Assembly (NCBI GenBank): GCA_022821145.1
Contig: JAJEEE010000067.1
Span: 1 to 64,000, forward strand
Length of the DNA stretch: 64,000 nt
DNA from: Acidobacteriota bacterium
GTDB lineage: Bacteria; Acidobacteriota; Terriglobia; 20CM-2-55-15
Direction of reading: 5' to 3'
Below are positions 33,806 through 44,189 of the stretch, one piece after another. The notes beneath the pieces were generated by a model. The model worked only from the letters and a program-made list of their open reading frames with translations, did not search any database and was not told where the DNA came from. Position 1 is the first letter of the stretch. Every line of letters starts with the position of its first letter. Position numbers and translations under genes: made by a program.

Positions 33806-33830
33806 GATGGAACCCGTCGAGGAGTAGGCC
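33806..33830 (+). repeat. 25-bp direct repeat, right copy
   Basis: This matches 33289-33313 at 24 of 25 positions, 517 bp away, and encloses the HigA-like locus. Confidence 0.85.
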
Positions 33831-33842
33831 GGTCCGGGTTCT

Positions 33843-35227
33843 TCAGGCCTGCCGGACCCAGCGCAGCATCGTCTTCAGGTTCGGCGGCTTCCCGTACATC
33901 AACAGCCCGATCCGGAACACCTTCGCGGCCACCCAGACCGCGCCGACGACCGACGCCGCGCCGACGGCGATCGAGAGCCAGACCTGCCAATACGGCGGCG
34001 GCTGGGTCGATGTCATCCGTAGCACCATGCCGAACGAGTTGATGGGCGGAATGAAGCTGGCCGCGATCGCCAGCGCCGAGTTGGGGTCCCGCGAGATCGG
34101 GAGCCATAGCAGCCAGGGGAGCATGACGATCAACACGAGCGGCGTTTGAAGCTGCTGCGCCTCGCTCACCTCGTTGACCGCCGCGCCGATCGCCAGCATC
34201 AGGGAGCCGATCACGAAGAAACCGATCAGGAAGAAGATCATCAGGTAGACGATCAGCCAGGGATCCAGCAGGCCGAACATGGCGAACGACGCCAGTGCCA
34301 GGAGACCGAGTCCGATGTAGAGCGCCATCGTGACCAGGCTGATCGCCACGCTGCCCAGGAGCTTGCCGGCCATCAACTCCATCGGCGAGACGGCCGACAA
34401 GAGGACCTCGACGACGCGGCTCGACTTCTCCTCGATCATCGACGTCAGCATCGTCCCGCCGCCGGTCATGATGCCGATGAAAAGCAGCATCATGAACGCA
34501 ATCGGCAGAAGCATGTTGAGTCCGCTGAACGTTCGCTGCTCGGCGTCCGCGGTGATCGTGGTCGATGCCGGGCGCGACACGCGCAGAATGGCTTCGATCG
34601 CGTCCCTGTCCATCGTCTGTCGAGCGACGCGCGCGTCGATGATCGCTTCGCGAACGCTGGAGTGAATGAAGTCCAGGTCCCGTTCGTCGAGGTTGGGCGC
34701 CACGAAAAGGTCGTAGCTTCCGAGCTCCGCGTCGGGGCCGGGCGCCTCGACGGCATTGTCGTGAATCACGATCAGGGCCGTGTGACGCAGCCCGTCGGAC
34801 TCTTCGTTCAGCCATGCCTTCTCGGCTTCCACGTCCGCGTCCGGAGGCCGCTCGACCAGGCGGACGTTGGGAGCCGGCCCCAGTTCCGCGACCATCGCCT
34901 GTTCCGCGGCGGCCGAGGCGACGTTGCGGACCACATCGGGAGTTCCAGCGAGCGCGGGGTTGTCCTCCAGCAACCGCTGAAACTGCTCGCGCCGCCGTTC
35001 GGCGACGGCGCCGGAATCGAGCGTCGCGTTCATCGCCGGAAAGACCGCGCCGGTGGGATCGATGACCGCGTACTCGCCTTCGACCTGGAAGTTGCCGTCG
35101 TCGAAGAGCACCGGCGCCAGGACGATCATCAAGCCGAACATGCCCGGCATGACCAGGAGGCCGAAGATGAACCCCTTGGTCATCGCGATGGCCACGAAGT
35201 CGCGGAGCGCGATCCGCAGGATGCGTT

Positions 35228-35231
<4 letters not shown>
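33843..35231 (-). CDS. ABC-2 type permease (NatB-like)
   Basis: This 462-residue membrane protein has one helix near the N-terminus (F-I-F-G-L-L-V-M-P-G-M), a roughly 220-residue periplasmic domain and about five C-terminal helices. G-G-G-T-M-L-T-S-M-I-E-E-K-S-S-R-V-V-E-V is the characteristic ABC-2 permease/NatB motif. With the ATPase encoded directly upstream (4-bp overlap) it forms an exporter. NatAB exports sodium in Bacillus, but relatives export other compounds, so the substrate stays open. Confidence 0.88.
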
Positions 35232-36205
<974 letters not shown>

Positions 36206-36232
36206 GGCTTCTTCTTGTGGTCCTTTCCGCGG

Positions 36233-37018
36233 CTATTGCGTTCCGAACCGCTGGTTTTCCAGGCAGACGAACTCGATCAGGTCCTCGTCGACCATGATTT
36301 CGTGGTTGACCCGGACCGTCCACGGCTCGGTGTACGCGCCGGGATCGTCCACGGTGATGTCGACCGTCATGCGTCCGAAGCTCGTGCGCGTGAACCGCTC
36401 GGTGTAGGTCGCCGCGCCGGTCAGCGGGCTCCCGTTGATGTCGAGCCACTCGCCGTCCCTCAGGTGGGTCGTCTCCACCACCAGCGTGTCGCCGTCCCAT
36501 CGGCCGGTCGAATAGCCATAGTACCAGGGTTGCGGATCGTTGTCCGGCGCGGGGCGGCCGTCGGTGAAGATCTGCCGGACGCCCATGCTGGCCTCGTACA
36601 GGATGACGAGCAGACCGGGCGTCTGCACGAACTTGCGCGGCGCCCCCTGGGTATGGAACTGCATGATGCCCATCGGCAGGCAGTGCGCTTCCGGGTTGTC
36701 CCGGCTCCCCTCGGCCACCCGCTCGTCGCGCAAGGCTTCCGCCCATGGCTGGTAGGGCAACCCGCTTTCGATGTTGGCGCCGACGTCGCGGAAGGCGGCG
36801 ACGGGCGGACCGGCTTCGGTCGGCGCGCCCCGGCCGGTCCACAGCCCCGTCAGGTCGGGCCGGCCGTCCGGCGTCCTGGGGACGGGTCCGTCCATGTCGA
36901 CTTCGCCGTCCGGGGTTCGGGGGACGTCGGGCGTGGGGAAGAGCGGCCACTGCGCGCCGGCGGACAACGACGCCGCGGCGAACGCCACCAGGACCACCGC
37001 CCCGAACGACGTTTTCAT
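36233..37018 (-). CDS. DFSGVW-family secreted protein
   Basis: The ATG at 37018 has GGGAGG upstream, giving 261 residues. The signal peptide ends S-A-G-A-Q. The header motif occurs twice, first degenerate (T-P-D-G-E-V-D-M-D-G) and then intact (T-P-D-G-R-P-D-L-T-G-L-W), followed by G-R-W-D-G-D-T-L-V-V-E-T-T-H, D-P-G-A-Y-T-E-P-W and E-F-V-C-L-E-N-Q-R. It is divergently transcribed from the DUF6152-like gene at 37103 across an 84-bp shared promoter region. Function unknown. Confidence 0.8.
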   Translation of the reverse strand: MKTSFGAVVLVAFAAASLSAGAQWPLFPTPDVPRTPDGEVDMDGPVPRTPDGRPDLTGLWTGRGAPTEAGPPVAAFRDVGANIESGLPYQPWAEALRDERVAEGSRDNPEAHCLPMGIMQFHTQGAPRKFVQTPGLLVILYEASMGVRQIFTDGRPAPDNDPQPWYYGYSTGRWDGDTLVVETTHLRDGEWLDINGSPLTGAATYTERFTRTSFGRMTVDITVDDPGAYTEPWTVRVNHEIMVDEDLIEFVCLENQRFGTQ

Positions 37019-37102
37019 CAAGGCCTCCCGATAACCTGTTCCGTGAACGCGGGCCAGCGTATCATACGCCAATCATCAGTCTCGGATACGGAGGGGCTTG
37101 GG

Positions 37103-37507
37103 ATGAAAGTCTTGATGAAGGCGGCGGGTCTCGGGCTGCTGCTGGCCGCGTTGGCCGCCGGGCACCATTCCTTCGACGCCGAGTACGATCGCAACCAGCC
37201 GCTGACGGTCACGGGTGTCGTCGTCGAGGTGCAGTGGACCAACCCGCACGCCCGGATCTACGTGGACGGACCCGATCCGGACGATCCCGACGGCGGGATC
37301 GTCCACTGGGACTTCGAGCTCGGACCGCCCAACGGGCTGATGCGGCGCGGTTGGCGGCGGGACTCCCTTCCGCCCGGAACCCCGGTCACGGTCGAAGGCT
37401 TCCGGACCCGGGAGCCGTCCAACGTCGCCAACGCGCGCAGCGTCACGCTCGCCGACGGCCGGCGCGTGTTCGCCGGCTCGTCGTTCGACATCGATGCGCC
37501 GCAATAG
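37103..37507 (+). CDS. DUF6152-like secreted protein, mature N-terminus His-His
   Basis: This 134-residue protein is the most canonical copy. The signal peptide ends A-L-A-A-G before H-H-S-F-D-A-E-Y-D, with histidines at mature 1, 2 and 29 (W-T-N-P-H). It carries W-D-F-E-L-G-P-P-N-G-L-M-R-R-G-W and A-D-G-R-R-V-F. A GGAGGGG site precedes the ATG. It is divergent from a DFSGVW-family gene, so this pair shares a promoter region rather than an operon. Confidence 0.85.
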   Translation: MKVLMKAAGLGLLLAALAAGHHSFDAEYDRNQPLTVTGVVVEVQWTNPHARIYVDGPDPDDPDGGIVHWDFELGPPNGLMRRGWRRDSLPPGTPVTVEGFRTREPSNVANARSVTLADGRRVFAGSSFDIDAPQ

Positions 37508-37534
37508 GCGCGGACCCCGCGTTCTCCGACGCCG

Positions 37535-38218
37535 CTAATCCGCGGCGAAGCAGTAGAACAGGCCGTTGCCGCCGGTGCCGACCAGGTTCTCCTGGCTGCA
37601 CCCGTTGCTCATGTGGACCGCGTTCCACGATGCGTTGGCGCCGCCCAACCGGTCGTGGTGGCCGACCATGGCGTTCCCGGCGTCGTTGCTGGTCCAGTTG
37701 TTGCACGTGGTGACGTCCGGCCGCCCGATCAGCGACATGCCGCGCGAGTCCGAGCCGGTCAGGATGTCGTGCTGGTTGGGCTGGTCGCCGACCCCGCTCA
37801 CCTCGTTGCCGTTCTCGTCCACCGCCGTGGGCTTGCGGATGTTGTTCCGGTCGCGGTGCGTGTCCCCGTGCAGCTCGTCGACGTTGGCGGCGATCAATTG
37901 ACCGTTGGCGTTGAACCACGGGCCCGCGCCGATCCGGTCCCGGGCGTTGACGGCGAGGCCGCCGCGTCCTCCGGTCTGGCTCAGGTACGCCCGCCAGGTG
38001 CGGTCTCCCGCGCCGGCCGCCTCGGCCAGCATCTGGCAGTGCGCGTCGGCCCCTTCCAGGCCTCCGAGGTTGGCGCCGTCGCCCGGCCCCTCGCTGGTGA
38101 TGAAGAATCCCATCGGTCCGGTCAGGCCGCCCCGTCCCCGCTGCGCCATCAAGGCTTCGGGCACGATCAGGAATCCCGCCAGCACGGCCACGGCCGCGAT
38201 GCCTTTCGTTCGGTTCAT
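37535..38218 (-). CDS. secreted lectin/endostatin-like (DUF1554-like) protein, paralogue
   Basis: This 227-residue exported protein is a close paralogue of 5393-6052: F-F-I-T-S-E-G, G-A-N-L-G-G-L-E-G-A-D-A-H-C-Q-M-L-A, W-R-A-Y-L-S, R-D-R-I-G-A-G-P-W-F, T-C-N-N-W-T-S, M-V-G-H-H-D-R and G-L-F-Y-C-F-A. A glycine/arginine-rich insert (G-R-G-G-L) follows the signal peptide. Both copies lie next to a DFSGVW/DUF6152-like pair, which hints at a common context. Ligand unknown. Confidence 0.65.
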   Translation of the reverse strand: MNRTKGIAAVAVLAGFLIVPEALMAQRGRGGLTGPMGFFITSEGPGDGANLGGLEGADAHCQMLAEAAGAGDRTWRAYLSQTGGRGGLAVNARDRIGAGPWFNANGQLIAANVDELHGDTHRDRNNIRKPTAVDENGNEVSGVGDQPNQHDILTGSDSRGMSLIGRPDVTTCNNWTSNDAGNAMVGHHDRLGGANASWNAVHMSNGCSQENLVGTGGNGLFYCFAAD

Positions 38219-38288
38219 GTCGCTCTCCTCCTGTTTCCTGTTTGTGTTCGTGTTCGCGTTCCTGCGATCGAACGGTGACTGTCGAATC

Positions 38289-39290
38289 CTACTTGGGCCG
38301 CCCGGCGAATCCCCGGGCGAGCATCCGCATCTTGTAGATCGTCATGCCCGTGTTCCGCACGCCCTCGGGCGTGGTCCACACTCCGCCGTCCGGTCCGACG
38401 GCTCCCATCATCGGGACGTAGATCGTCCCCTTGTCCGGTCCCGAGAAGGCGATCGTGATCGGACGGCGGGGCGTTTCGATCACTCCCAGGTGCTCGCCGC
38501 CGGACGAGAAGACACGGATGCCCCCGTTGGTCGTCACGTAGAGGCGGTCCTCGGAGTCGATCGCCATCCCGTCGCCGCCGTCGTCCCCCTGGAGCGAGGC
38601 GAAGACCCGGCGGTTCCCGGTCGTCCCGTCCTCGCCGACGTCGAAGGCGAGCACCTCGGTCACGTTGGTGACATACAGCGTGTCGCCCGCCTGGTTCAGC
38701 ATGATGCCGTTCGAGCGGATGTTCTCGTCGGCGACCGTGAAGACGCGTCCGCCCTCCGGGCGCGCGTAGAAGGCGCCGCCGCGCGTGAAGTACGCGCCGC
38801 CCCGGCCGTCGGCGATCAGGTCGTTCAGCCGTCCCAGCGGCGTCCCGTCGGGAAAGCTGTTGGCCAGTACCCGGTACTCCGGGAACATCATCGACACCAT
38901 CGTCAGTTCCTGGCAGCTTTCGAAGAACGGGATGGCCGAGTCCGTGCACGTCCGCTGCACGGCGTAGACGCGGCCCTGGGCGTCCATCGACACCGACCCC
39001 GCGCCGTTGGTGTCCCTCAGGAAGACGACCTCCCGGTCGTTGGCGTCGAGCTTGCGGATCGTGTCGGTCTGCTCCTGGGCGAACATCACGCCGCCGTCGG
39101 GCGTGCCCACGATGCCGTCGGCGGTCTCGAAATCCGCCCAGACCAACTCCCACTCGGCCCCGGCGTCGACGACGCCCGGAATCCCCGCCACCGAGTGCTC
39201 CCGCTCGCCGGCCAGCAGTCCCCGTTGGCCGTAAGCCACGGGCGACAGCGCGAGGCAGAGCAACGGCGCCACGACGATGTTCGATCTCAT
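38289..39290 (-). CDS. secreted SMP-30/gluconolactonase-like propeller
   Basis: The ATG at 39290 starts a 333-residue protein with a signal peptide (S-P-V-A-Y-G-Q). Six-bladed NHL/SMP-30-like repeats are visible: A-D-G-I-V-G-T-P-D-G-G-V-M-F, S-V-S-M-D-A-Q-G-R-V-Y, N-D-L-I-A-D-G-R-G-G-A-Y-F, S-N-G-I-M-L-N and M-A-I-D-S-E-D-R-L-Y-V-T. The N-D and S-N-G motifs resemble the divalent-metal site of gluconolactonases. It is likely a periplasmic lactonase or propeller protein. Confidence 0.8.
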   Translation of the reverse strand: MRSNIVVAPLLCLALSPVAYGQRGLLAGEREHSVAGIPGVVDAGAEWELVWADFETADGIVGTPDGGVMFAQEQTDTIRKLDANDREVVFLRDTNGAGSVSMDAQGRVYAVQRTCTDSAIPFFESCQELTMVSMMFPEYRVLANSFPDGTPLGRLNDLIADGRGGAYFTRGGAFYARPEGGRVFTVADENIRSNGIMLNQAGDTLYVTNVTEVLAFDVGEDGTTGNRRVFASLQGDDGGDGMAIDSEDRLYVTTNGGIRVFSSGGEHLGVIETPRRPITIAFSGPDKGTIYVPMMGAVGPDGGVWTTPEGVRNTGMTIYKMRMLARGFAGRPK

Positions 39291-39428
39291 GCGACTCCTT
39301 CGACGTCCAGGCTGCAACTTGTCAAGCGTGCAGTCTATATAACGACGATGACGCCGGCAAACGATAAGGACGTGCGCGCGCCACGTTCTTCGCTACCCCG
39401 TGTCCGGCGGCTGTGGTAAAAACCCGAC

Positions 39429-41099
39429 ATGCTTCAGACACGCGGCCGATGGGCCATTCCGTACTTCCTGGGCATATTCCTTGCGGCGGCGCCCGCGGGA
39501 CTGGACGGCCAGGGGGCCGACATCGTCCTGACCAACGGCAAGATCGTGACGGTCGACGACCGGTTCCGCATCTCGGAGGCCGTTGCCGTCGCCGGGGAAC
39601 GCATCGTTCAGGTGGGAACCGACGATGAGATCGCCGCCCTGGCCGGCGGCGGAACCCGGATAATCGATCTCGGGGGGCGCACCGTCCTGCCCGGCCTGAT
39701 CGACAACCACGCGCACATCATGGAGGAGGGGCCGATCTGGCAGATCGAACTCCGTCTGGACGGGGTCGAGACGCGCGCCGAGGCGCTGGCCATGATCCGC
39801 GAGCGGGCCGAGCGGCTCGGGCCCGGAGAATGGGTCTATACGCTGGGAGGCTGGGCGCACGACCAGTTCACCGACGACGCCTCCCTTTTCAGCCGCGACG
39901 AGCTCGACGGCGCCGCGCCCGACAATCCCGTTCTGCTCCAGTTCACGCGCGCGCACACGTTTCTGAACAGCCGCGCCATCGAGGAAATCGGCATCGAGGC
40001 GATGGACGCGCCATGGATCGTCCGTGACGGTGATGGACGCGCCACCGGCGTGATCGAGGCCGACGGGATCGCCGCCATCGGCCGGTACCGTCCCGCGCCG
40101 CCCGAGGAGATCTTCGAAGCGAGCAGCCTGGCCATGATCCAGGACATGAACCGCGCGGGCCTGACCACCATCGGCGGCCCGTGTCCGTCCGACCTCGTGC
40201 CGCGCTTCCGCCAACTCGCCGACGAGGGGCGTCTCAACCTGAGGTTCTTCTGCTTCCTCCCCTCGGGCGGCGCCTCCGGCACGCCCGAGCAGGTGGACGC
40301 GCTCCTGCCCCGGATCGCCGAGATGAAGCCGTTTCAGGGCGATCACTGGGTAGACCTGACCGCCTACGGGGAGAGCGTCTACCGGCCGCTGCACGACAGC
40401 ATGCTCGCCCCGGTGACGAACCCGACCGAGGACGAGCTGTTCCAGTGGCGGCGCATCGCCACGGAAATCGCCCGGGCCGGCCTGCCGCTCCACGTCCACG
40501 CCACGATCGAGAACACGATCACGGGGTTTCTGGACCAGATCGAGGCGATCAACGCGGAGTACCCGGTCCGGAACCTGCGTTGGGCCCTGGCGCACGTGGA
40601 CCAGGTCACGGCGGCGCACATCGAGCGCATGAAGGCCCTGGGAATGTACCTGGCGGTCCATACGCGGCCCACGGTGATGGGCGCCCTCTTCAACCGCGCC
40701 CACGGCGAGCGGTCCCTGGACATGCCGCCGCTGGAGACCATCCAGAACAGCGGGATCGTGTGGGGATTGGGCAGCGACGCGTTCGAGGTGAACCAGTACC
40801 GGCCGTTCACCACGCTGTGGTGGGCGGTGACGGGACGGATGGTCGGCGGGCGGACGGTCCTTCGCCAGACCATCAGCCGCGAGGACGCGCTGATCGCGCA
40901 CACCCGCCAGAATGCCTACCTGGTCTTCCAGGAGAACAACGTCGGGTCGATCCAATCCGGCAAGCTCGCGGACCTGGTGGTTCTGGACCGCGACTACCTG
41001 ACGATCCCCGCCGACGAGATCAAGGACATCGCGCCGGTCCTGACGATGGTGGGCGGCCGGATCGTCTTCGACGCGATGACCCTCGCCCCGGCGCCCTGA
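39429..41099 (+). CDS. amidohydrolase family 3 (YtcJ-like), exported
   Basis: This 556-residue protein has an N-terminal signal (L-A-A-A-P-A-G-L-D-G-Q-G-A-D) and then I-V-L-T-N-G-K-I-V-T-V-D-D. The metal site H-x-H is L-I-D-N-H-A-H, followed by V-Y-T-L-G-G-W-A-H-D, H-V-H-A-T, L-A-H-V-D-Q-V, G-S-D-A-F and K-L-A-D-L-V-V-L-D-R-D-Y. This is the long amidohydrolase-3 family, which includes N-acyl-D-amino-acid deacylases and YtcJ. The substrate is unknown. Confidence 0.88.
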   Translation: MLQTRGRWAIPYFLGIFLAAAPAGLDGQGADIVLTNGKIVTVDDRFRISEAVAVAGERIVQVGTDDEIAALAGGGTRIIDLGGRTVLPGLIDNHAHIMEEGPIWQIELRLDGVETRAEALAMIRERAERLGPGEWVYTLGGWAHDQFTDDASLFSRDELDGAAPDNPVLLQFTRAHTFLNSRAIEEIGIEAMDAPWIVRDGDGRATGVIEADGIAAIGRYRPAPPEEIFEASSLAMIQDMNRAGLTTIGGPCPSDLVPRFRQLADEGRLNLRFFCFLPSGGASGTPEQVDALLPRIAEMKPFQGDHWVDLTAYGESVYRPLHDSMLAPVTNPTEDELFQWRRIATEIARAGLPLHVHATIENTITGFLDQIEAINAEYPVRNLRWALAHVDQVTAAHIERMKALGMYLAVHTRPTVMGALFNRAHGERSLDMPPLETIQNSGIVWGLGSDAFEVNQYRPFTTLWWAVTGRMVGGRTVLRQTISREDALIAHTRQNAYLVFQENNVGSIQSGKLADLVVLDRDYLTIPADEIKDIAPVLTMVGGRIVFDAMTLAPAP

Positions 41100-41133
41100 C
41101 CGCGGTCCGCCGATCGGAGTTAGGATATCCACC

Positions 41134-41994
41134 ATGGAAGTGCGCCTGTTCCCCAACGCCGCCCGTCCGGGCGTCGGCATGAAGCCGCGCCGCGAAAGCT
41201 CGCGCCCCCAGTTGCCGCAGCATTCGCGTCACTGTCCGGTTCTGGAAGCCGGCAGCGCGCTCGGCTACCTGGTCTATCCGCCGCTCAAGCCGAGCGAGTC
41301 GTTTCACCTGGAGTACCAGGGCGACGGACGTTACCGGATCGTGTACTTCATTCGCGCCAAGACCGGCCAGTGGCAGCCGGTCTTCGCGCTCACGCTGTCG
41401 ATGCCCGTCGGCAGCGTGGGCATGATGAAGGAGGACGTGCAGTTCATGGTGCAGGACGCGGGCGTTTCCGAGGCCGACGCCATCAAGCTGGCGAAGACGT
41501 TCATCATTCCCGAGGACTTCCACACGCCCCCGGGCGCGGTGGCGCTTCGGGCGGCGACGAACTTCCAGACCCCCGAGGGGTGGGACACGGTCTACGTTCC
41601 GGTCTTCAACATGGTCGACCGGCCGGTGGCGCCGATGCTGGTGGTGCGGGTCGAGACCGACTGGTACGCCCACTCGTCCGAGTTCCGTTACGTGCTGGAG
41701 CCGGGGGAGGGAATCCCCGGCTCGCACAACATGCCGGTGGGGCAGGTTTTCTTCGTTCCCCGCGAGGAGGTCACCCTGCGCGACTGCACGACGGCCGAGC
41801 TGGAGGCGATCCGCCAATCACAGGCGCGGTTCCAGGAGCAGAAGGAAGAGCACAAGCAGACGACGCCGTTCGGACTGACCTACAGTCCGCACTACGCCCG
41901 CACGAGCAGCGCGGTCCGCGCCAGGGAGGCGTCTAGTCGACGCCCGTCGCGGCAAACGCCTCCCGGGCCCCCGGCGTCGTCAGAAAGCGAATGA
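41134..41994 (+). CDS. conserved protein of unknown function
   Basis: This 286-residue, apparently cytoplasmic protein has strands such as S-A-L-G-Y-L-V-Y-P-P-L-K-P and S-M-P-V-G-S-V-G-M-M-K-E-D-V. I do not recognise a named family. Its last 26 or so residues are arginine/proline/serine-rich and are encoded antisense to the convergent ModA-like gene (62-bp overlap), so the original stop was probably lost and the tail is recent. Confidence 0.65.
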   Translation: MEVRLFPNAARPGVGMKPRRESSRPQLPQHSRHCPVLEAGSALGYLVYPPLKPSESFHLEYQGDGRYRIVYFIRAKTGQWQPVFALTLSMPVGSVGMMKEDVQFMVQDAGVSEADAIKLAKTFIIPEDFHTPPGAVALRAATNFQTPEGWDTVYVPVFNMVDRPVAPMLVVRVETDWYAHSSEFRYVLEPGEGIPGSHNMPVGQVFFVPREEVTLRDCTTAELEAIRQSQARFQEQKEEHKQTTPFGLTYSPHYARTSSAVRAREASSRRPSRQTPPGPPASSESE

Positions 41995-42694
41995 ACTCGG
42001 CCGCCGCGTCCTGGGACATCGACCGTTCGAGGACGATCCCGTCATAGACGGTGTAGTTCTGCAACTCTTCGGGCAGGCGGGCGATCAGTTGGATGCCGTT
42101 GCCCTCGTACGGCCGGATCTCCGACAGCAGTCCGAAGCCGATTTCCATGCCCTCGCCTTCCATCATCCGGTTCATGGTCTCGGCCGCGTTGCGGGGCCGC
42201 GCGCTCTTGGGCGCGACCACGTCGCCGACGCCCAGTCCCTCGAACATGCGTTCGACGTATTGTCCCGAACCGGCCGTGTTGAAAATGACGCCGTCGGCGT
42301 CCACCGCCGCCTGCCGGATCGCTTCCGGCGTGGAGACGTCGGGGATGGGGCCGCCCTCGCGGACGATGATGCCGATGCCGACGCGGGCGATGTAGGTCTT
42401 GTCCCCGGCGGCCTGTCCGTTCTCGACACCCTGATCGACGCTGGCCGTGGTGCCGATGATGACGTCGGCGAGCTCGTCGCCGGCCAGTAACTGGTTGATG
42501 GCGCCGGTCCCGGACGCCTCGACCGCGACCGCGTTCCCCGTTTCGAGCGCGAACTCCTCGGCAATCGCGTGGATGGCCTCTTCGACCGGGTTGGCGCTGA
42601 GCACGCGAAGCGGCGTGTCGGCGACTTCCTCGCCGCTGCAAGAGAGCATGCCGGCCAGCAACAGCATCGACCCGACAAGACGTATCGTTCTCAT
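41933..42694 (-). CDS. ModA-like substrate-binding lipoprotein
   Basis: The ATG at 42694 starts a 253-residue lipoprotein with lipobox G-M-L-S-C. L-R-V-L-S-A-N-P-V-E-E-A-I-H, A-S-G-T-G-A-I-N-Q-L, L-A-D-V-I-I-G-T, F-N-T-A-G-S-G-Q-Y and F-I-R-F-L-T-T-P-G-A match the extracellular solute-binding family that includes molybdate ModA. No modB or modC genes are nearby, so it is an orphan binding protein here, and molybdate is only one possible ligand. Confidence 0.75.
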   Translation of the reverse strand: MRTIRLVGSMLLLAGMLSCSGEEVADTPLRVLSANPVEEAIHAIAEEFALETGNAVAVEASGTGAINQLLAGDELADVIIGTTASVDQGVENGQAAGDKTYIARVGIGIIVREGGPIPDVSTPEAIRQAAVDADGVIFNTAGSGQYVERMFEGLGVGDVVAPKSARPRNAAETMNRMMEGEGMEIGFGLLSEIRPYEGNGIQLIARLPEELQNYTVYDGIVLERSMSQDAAAEFIRFLTTPGAREAFAATGVD

Positions 42695-42850
42695 GGTTTG
42701 CCTGCCCCCCGTCCAGGCTGCCAGGATGTTAACCGAGACCGTTCGAAATCGCCCGGTTTTTCGAAAGGAACCGGAAGTGTTTGCCCGCCGCGCAACGCTT
42801 CTGTAGACTGCCGTCGACTTCGTGACGCACCGGATCACGGGAGGGCGCGG

Positions 42851-43546
42851 ATGATCCGAAAGACGCTGTTCGCCGCGGCCGGCGCGGTCGTCATCCTGGC
42901 GTCGTGCTCGACGACGCCGATGCCGGACATCTCGGGCGTGTACCGCTCGGGGCGCGCGGATACGCCCTGCGGGCGCGGCGTCAACTTCGCACGCAGTCCC
43001 GACTGTCCCGTCAACGAGCGCGGCGTGGCCGCGTTCGCCCGCGCGACGCCGGAGACCGACCCGGGCCTGGAATGCGTCGCCGACGGCCTGTCCCGCCAGT
43101 TCACGCGGCTTCCGCGGCCCATGGAGATCATCCAGACCGACGACAAGATCATCTTGCATTACGAGTACTTCGACGTCTGGAGGGAAGTCCACCTGACGCG
43201 CGACTCGGCGCCCCCGGAAACGCCCCATACGCTGGCGGGATTCTCGCTCGGCCGATGGGACGGGGACACGCTGGTCGTGGACACGTCGCACTTGGTGGAG
43301 AACGTCCATACGATCCCCACGAGCGCAGAGACGACGACGCGCGAATGGTACCGCTGGAGCGAGGACGGCAGCCGGTTGCTGCTCGACGTCGAGATCACGG
43401 ATCCGGCGTACTACGACGCGCCGTTCATGCTGGCGACGGCCGAGTTCACGCCGAATCCCGACGACTACATCGCCCAGTTCGTGTGCACGCCCCAGTCCGA
43501 GCTGTTCTACGGCGACATCAACGCGTTCTTCGAACAAGAACCATGA
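42851..43546 (+). CDS. DFSGVW-family lipoprotein, short form
   Basis: The ATG at 42851 has GGGAGGG upstream, giving 231 residues. The lipobox is I-L-A-S-C, then M-P-D-I-S-G-V-Y (tyrosine in place of tryptophan), G-R-W-D-G-D-T-L-V-V-D-T-S-H and F-V-C-T-P-Q-S. It is the shortest of the seven copies. Its TGA overlaps the ATG of the DUF6152-like gene (ATGA), the tightest coupling of the two families in the window. Confidence 0.8.
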   Translation: MIRKTLFAAAGAVVILASCSTTPMPDISGVYRSGRADTPCGRGVNFARSPDCPVNERGVAAFARATPETDPGLECVADGLSRQFTRLPRPMEIIQTDDKIILHYEYFDVWREVHLTRDSAPPETPHTLAGFSLGRWDGDTLVVDTSHLVENVHTIPTSAETTTREWYRWSEDGSRLLLDVEITDPAYYDAPFMLATAEFTPNPDDYIAQFVCTPQSELFYGDINAFFEQEP

Positions 43547-44082
43547 AAACGACAACGCTGACGGCGGGAGTGATGGCCGTCGCCCTGGCCGCGGGCGCGG
43601 CGCATCATTCCGCTCCGGCCTTTTTCGATCTCGACCGGACCGTATCGGTCGAGGGCGCGGTGACGGCGGCCCGTCTGATCAACCCGCATTCCTACTACCG
43701 GGTGACCACCGACGACGGCGTCGACTGGGCCTGGGAGTCGGCCGGCACATGGACGGCGCTCGCCAAGGCGGGTTGGTCCGCCGACACGCTGCCGATCGGC
43801 ACGCGCGTGCGGATGTCGGGCACGCCGGCCCTCACGGGCCGGCCCATCGCCCGCTTCACCACGATTGCCGCGGCCGTGGAGGCGACCGGCGAGACGATGC
43901 TGCTGGTCGGGCTCGACGTGTTCGGCCGGGGCCGGCCCGATTGGTTCGCCCGCGTTCGGGAACTGGGCCGGCCGTGCGACAACGGCGTGGCCGACTGCAC
44001 GGTCCTGGACGCCGCCGGCGTGGAAACGCTTGAACGCGAGTTCGGCGGCCTGGGCATCTGGTCCGAGTTGGCCGTGGAGTAG
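43543..44082 (+). CDS. DUF6152-like secreted protein, extended form
   Basis: The 179-residue product has the signal peptide ending A-A-G-A-A before H-H-S-A-P-A-F-F-D, with histidines at mature 1, 2 and 29 (L-I-N-P-H). After the common domain it has about 40 extra residues with two cysteines (R-P-C-D-N and D-C-T-V). It overlaps the stop of the DFSGVW lipoprotein, so the two are translated together. Confidence 0.8.
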   Translation: MKTTTLTAGVMAVALAAGAAHHSAPAFFDLDRTVSVEGAVTAARLINPHSYYRVTTDDGVDWAWESAGTWTALAKAGWSADTLPIGTRVRMSGTPALTGRPIARFTTIAAAVEATGETMLLVGLDVFGRGRPDWFARVRELGRPCDNGVADCTVLDAAGVETLEREFGGLGIWSELAVE

Positions 44083-44189
44083 CGCGGGAGCGCGTGACTT
44101 TGCGCCGTCCACTCCGGACGCCGGTCAGACCGCGTCACACTACGTATAACATTGACCGGTCGCCGGCAGCGGTGGGACAATCCCACTCG

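Noticed and set aside
33642-33827. Short plus-strand gene ending in the same M-E-P-V-E-E as the dehydrogenase
   Set aside because: The shared ending is simply the 25-bp direct repeat; the rest is antisense to the toxin remnant and antitoxin start.
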